Source of the DNA: JANNAV01 sp031384695
GTDB taxonomy: Bacteria > Pseudomonadota > Alphaproteobacteria > Rhodobacterales > Rhodobacteraceae
NCBI GenBank assembly: GCA_031384695.1
Contig: JANNAV010000200.1
Coordinates: 1 to 10,071, forward strand
Reading direction: 5' to 3'
DNA: 10,071 bases
Shown here: one piece after another, positions 6,018 through 10,071 of the stretch
How the letters are laid out: each line of letters starts with the position of its first letter
Position numbering within the stretch: position 1 is the stretch's first letter
The notes under the pieces: generated by a model
Database searches by the model: none
Seen by the model: only the letters and a program-made list of their open reading frames with translations
What the model was told of the DNA's origin: nothing
Translations under genes and position numbers: made by a program

Positions 6018-7931
6018 ATGAGCCTGCCACCCGGTTTTCTTGACGAATTGCGCACCCGTGTGTCGCTGTCCTCGGTTGTGGGGCGCAAAGTCACGTGGGA
6101 TGCGCGCAAATCCAACATGGGCAAGGGCGATATGTGGGCGCCTTGCCCGTTTCATCAGGAAAAATCAGCGTCGTTCCATGTCGATGACCGCAAAGGGTTT
6201 TACTATTGCTTTGGCTGCCATGCCAAAGGCGATGCGGTAACCTTTGTGAAGGAAACCGAGAACCTCGGTTTCATCGAGGCGGTGGAGGTTTTAGCGCGCG
6301 AGGCGGGGATGGCGATGCCTGCGCGCGATCCGCAGGCGGCGGTCAAGGCCGACCGGCGGACGCTGTTGGGGCAGGTGATGGAGGAGGCGGTGAAGCATTA
6401 CCGCCTGCAGTTGCAAACCTCGGCCGGGGCGGCGGCGCGGGAGTATCTGGCCAAGCGCAAGCTGTCGGTTGAGGCGCAGGGGCGCTGGGACATCGGCTTT
6501 GCGCCGGACACACGGCAGGGGCTGTTTGCCGCGTTGACGCAAAAGGGGATTGCGGCGGATTTGCTGGTGGAGGCGGGGGTTTGCGCGAAGCCTGATGATG
6601 GCGGCGCGCCCTATGACCGGTTCCGGGGGCGGATCATCTTTCCGATCCGGGACGGGCGGGGGAGGGCGATATCTTTGGGTGGGCGGGCAATGGTGGCGGA
6701 TGCGCGTGCCAAATACCTGAACGGGCCGGAGACGGAACTGTTCGACAAAGGGCGCAATCTTTACAACCACGCCCCCGCGCGGGAGGCGGCGGGCAAGGGG
6801 CAGCCGCTGGTTGTTTCCGAAGGCTATATGGATGTGATCGCCTTGGTGGAGGCGGGGTTTGGCGCCACGGTGGCGCCTTTGGGCACGGCGGTGACGGCGG
6901 AGCAACTGGCGCTGATGTGGCGCATTCACGACGAGCCGATCATCGCACTCGACGGCGATACGGCGGGGGTGCGGGCGGCGCTGCGGGTGATAGACCTTGC
7001 GTTGCCGCTATTGGTGGCGGGCAAGGGTCTGCGCTTTGCCGTTTTGCCAACCGGCATGGACCCCGATGATCTGATCCGCGCCCAAGGTGCCCCCGCGATG
7101 AAGGCGGTGCTGGAAGCGGCGCAGCCGATGGTGCGGCTTCTGTGGAACCGCGAAACCGAAGGCCGGGTGTTTGACAGCCCCGAGCGCAAGGCGGCGCTGG
7201 ACAAGACCCTGCGCGCGGCGCTGGCGCGGATTGCCGACCCTTCGATCCGGGCGCATTACGGCGAAGAGATGAAGCGGCTGCGGTTCGATCTGTTTGGCAG
7301 CAAGCCCCGCGCGGCCTTTGTGATCGGGGGCAAAAAGGGCTGGAAAGACGCGCCGCAACCGCCGGTGGCGGCAACCGTAGGCTCGCTTCTGGCGTCGGGG
7401 CAGGCGGTGGAGGAGGGCCTGCGCGAGGCGGTGATCCTTGCCACGCTGATCGTGCATCCGGGGTTGATCCGGGGGTTCGAATCGGCGTTGGAGCGGCTGG
7501 ACCTGAGCGGCGTGCATGACCGGCTGCGCGCGGTGCTGTTGCGGCATGAAGCGGCGGAATTGCGCGGCTATCTGGCAGAAACCATGCCGCGCGAGGTTGA
7601 CGCGCTGTTCGCGCAACCCCATGTCCTGAATGCGCCGCCGGTGCGCGACCGGGTGGATAGCGAAAAGGCCCGCATGTGTCTGGCGGAAGATCTGGCCAAG
7701 CTTGCGGCATTGCGCGGGGCGCGGGGCGAATTGGAGGACGCGGTTGAGGATATCGGCGGCCTTGCCGACGAGGGCCTGACCTGGCGGCTGGCGCAGGCGA
7801 CCAAAGCGGTGGAGCGGGCCGACCGGCCTCATCGCGAAGATGCGGCGGATTTGGGGGAAGATCGCTCTGCGTTATCTAAACATTTACAGAACCTGATCGA
7901 TGGTGAGGTCTGGGTGAAGAAGAATCGCTGA
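6018..7931 (+). CDS. dnaG: DNA primase
   Basis: This is the replicative primase, which makes the short RNA primers for lagging-strand synthesis at the fork with DnaB helicase. It is 637 aa, the expected length. The N-terminal CHC2 zinc finger has Cys43, His46, Cys64 and Cys67 (CPFH ... CFGC), and FVKETENLGFIEAVE follows. The RNA polymerase core has DRFRGRIIFPIRD and KYLNGPETELFDKG. The TOPRIM catalytic residues are Glu268 (SEGYMDV) and Asp312/Asp314 (LDGDTAG), matching the E. coli DnaG pattern. From about residue 430 to the end is the divergent helicase-binding C-terminal region, not recognisable by motif. The start at 6018 gives MSLPPGFLDELRTRVSLSSVVGRKV, the usual alphaproteobacterial N-terminus, but no clear Shine-Dalgarno sequence precedes it (ATATATCAAGAC). 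It lies 93 bases before rpoD, the usual macromolecular synthesis order. Confidence 0.98.
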   Translation: MSLPPGFLDELRTRVSLSSVVGRKVTWDARKSNMGKGDMWAPCPFHQEKSASFHVDDRKGFYYCFGCHAKGDAVTFVKETENLGFIEAVEVLAREAGMAMPARDPQAAVKADRRTLLGQVMEEAVKHYRLQLQTSAGAAAREYLAKRKLSVEAQGRWDIGFAPDTRQGLFAALTQKGIAADLLVEAGVCAKPDDGGAPYDRFRGRIIFPIRDGRGRAISLGGRAMVADARAKYLNGPETELFDKGRNLYNHAPAREAAGKGQPLVVSEGYMDVIALVEAGFGATVAPLGTAVTAEQLALMWRIHDEPIIALDGDTAGVRAALRVIDLALPLLVAGKGLRFAVLPTGMDPDDLIRAQGAPAMKAVLEAAQPMVRLLWNRETEGRVFDSPERKAALDKTLRAALARIADPSIRAHYGEEMKRLRFDLFGSKPRAAFVIGGKKGWKDAPQPPVAATVGSLLASGQAVEEGLREAVILATLIVHPGLIRGFESALERLDLSGVHDRLRAVLLRHEAAELRGYLAETMPREVDALFAQPHVLNAPPVRDRVDSEKARMCLAEDLAKLAALRGARGELEDAVEDIGGLADEGLTWRLAQATKAVERADRPHREDAADLGEDRSALSKHLQNLIDGEVWVKKNR

Positions 7932-7950
7932 TTGTGGCTTTCTCCTGCCG

Positions 7951-8009
7951 TGATTCGCGCTATTGATTCGCCTCAGTCCAACTGATTCGCCGACCCCCTA
8001 GTGATTCGC
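7951..8009 (+). repeat. Array of four TGATTCGC direct repeats in the rpoD leader
   Basis: Exact copies of TGATTCGC start at 7951, 7964, 7983 and 8002, at intervals of 13, 19 and 19 bases. The last three extend to TGATTCGCC. The bases between copies are unrelated, so the 8-mer itself appears conserved. Each copy contains GATTC, a GANTC site for CcrM-type adenine methylation, and a fifth GANTC (GAATC, 7922-7926) sits at the end of dnaG. The array fills most of the 93-base dnaG-rpoD spacer and its last copy ends 15 bases before the rpoD ATG. It could be a transcription-factor operator, a methylation-sensitive promoter region, or a repeated RNA motif in the rpoD leader. The sequence does not decide among these, and I see no convincing -35/-10 pair. 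Confidence 0.85.
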
Positions 8010-8015
8010 CCGGAT

Positions 8016-8019
8016 GGAG
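8016..8019 (+). promoter_or_regulatory. Ribosome binding site that fixes the rpoD start
   Basis: GGAG lies 5 bases before the ATG at 8025. It supports that ATG over the in-frame GTG at 8001, whose upstream sequence (CGACCCCCTA) has no Shine-Dalgarno match. Confidence 0.75.
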
Positions 8020-8024
8020 CACCC

Positions 8025-10007
<1,983 letters not shown>

Positions 10008-10071
10008 GGGCTTGAATGTGGAAAGCTAGCGCAAATGCCGCACACCTGCTGAAGCTGGGAAAGGCCTTATC
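10008..10071. other. Start of the region downstream of rpoD, no feature seen
   Basis: These 64 bases after the rpoD stop contain no terminator-like hairpin with a T-run and no supported gene start. The window ends here. Confidence 0.6.

Overview
The window reads as chromosomal DNA of an alphaproteobacterium, most likely of the order Rhodobacterales. The evidence is the GC-rich composition, the close match of the sarcosine oxidase subunits, DnaG and RpoD to what I know of those proteins in that group, and the clustered GANTC sites (the CcrM methylation sequence of alphaproteobacteria). The placement comes from recognising protein families; no database search was run. All real genes lie on the + strand.

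Positions 1-4702 hold the end of soxB and complete soxD, soxA and soxG, which encode the beta, delta, alpha and gamma subunits of heterotetrameric sarcosine oxidase. The enzyme demethylates sarcosine to glycine, passes the methyl carbon to tetrahydrofolate and reduces O2 to H2O2. The genes are packed tightly: a 9-base gap from soxB to soxD, then a 4-base ATGA overlap and an 8-base overlap. A peptidase M20-type amidohydrolase gene (4699-5850) follows soxG through another ATGA overlap, so it looks like the last gene of the same operon. It may feed an N-acylated or N-carbamoylated substrate towards sarcosine or glycine, but that is inference.

Positions 5851-6017 hold two palindromes of one family in opposite orientation, the first touching the stop codon of the M20 gene. 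They separate the catabolic operon from a housekeeping pair: dnaG (primase, 6018-7931) and rpoD (primary sigma factor, 8025-10007). This is the dnaG-rpoD part of the macromolecular synthesis arrangement.

The short dnaG-rpoD spacer carries four exact copies of TGATTCGC, the last three spaced exactly 19 bases apart, each containing a GANTC site. This array is the least explained structure here. The palindrome pair and the M20 gene coupled to sox are the other points of interest. The coding content is otherwise ordinary. I see no mobile element, CRISPR array, RNA gene or new multi-gene system.
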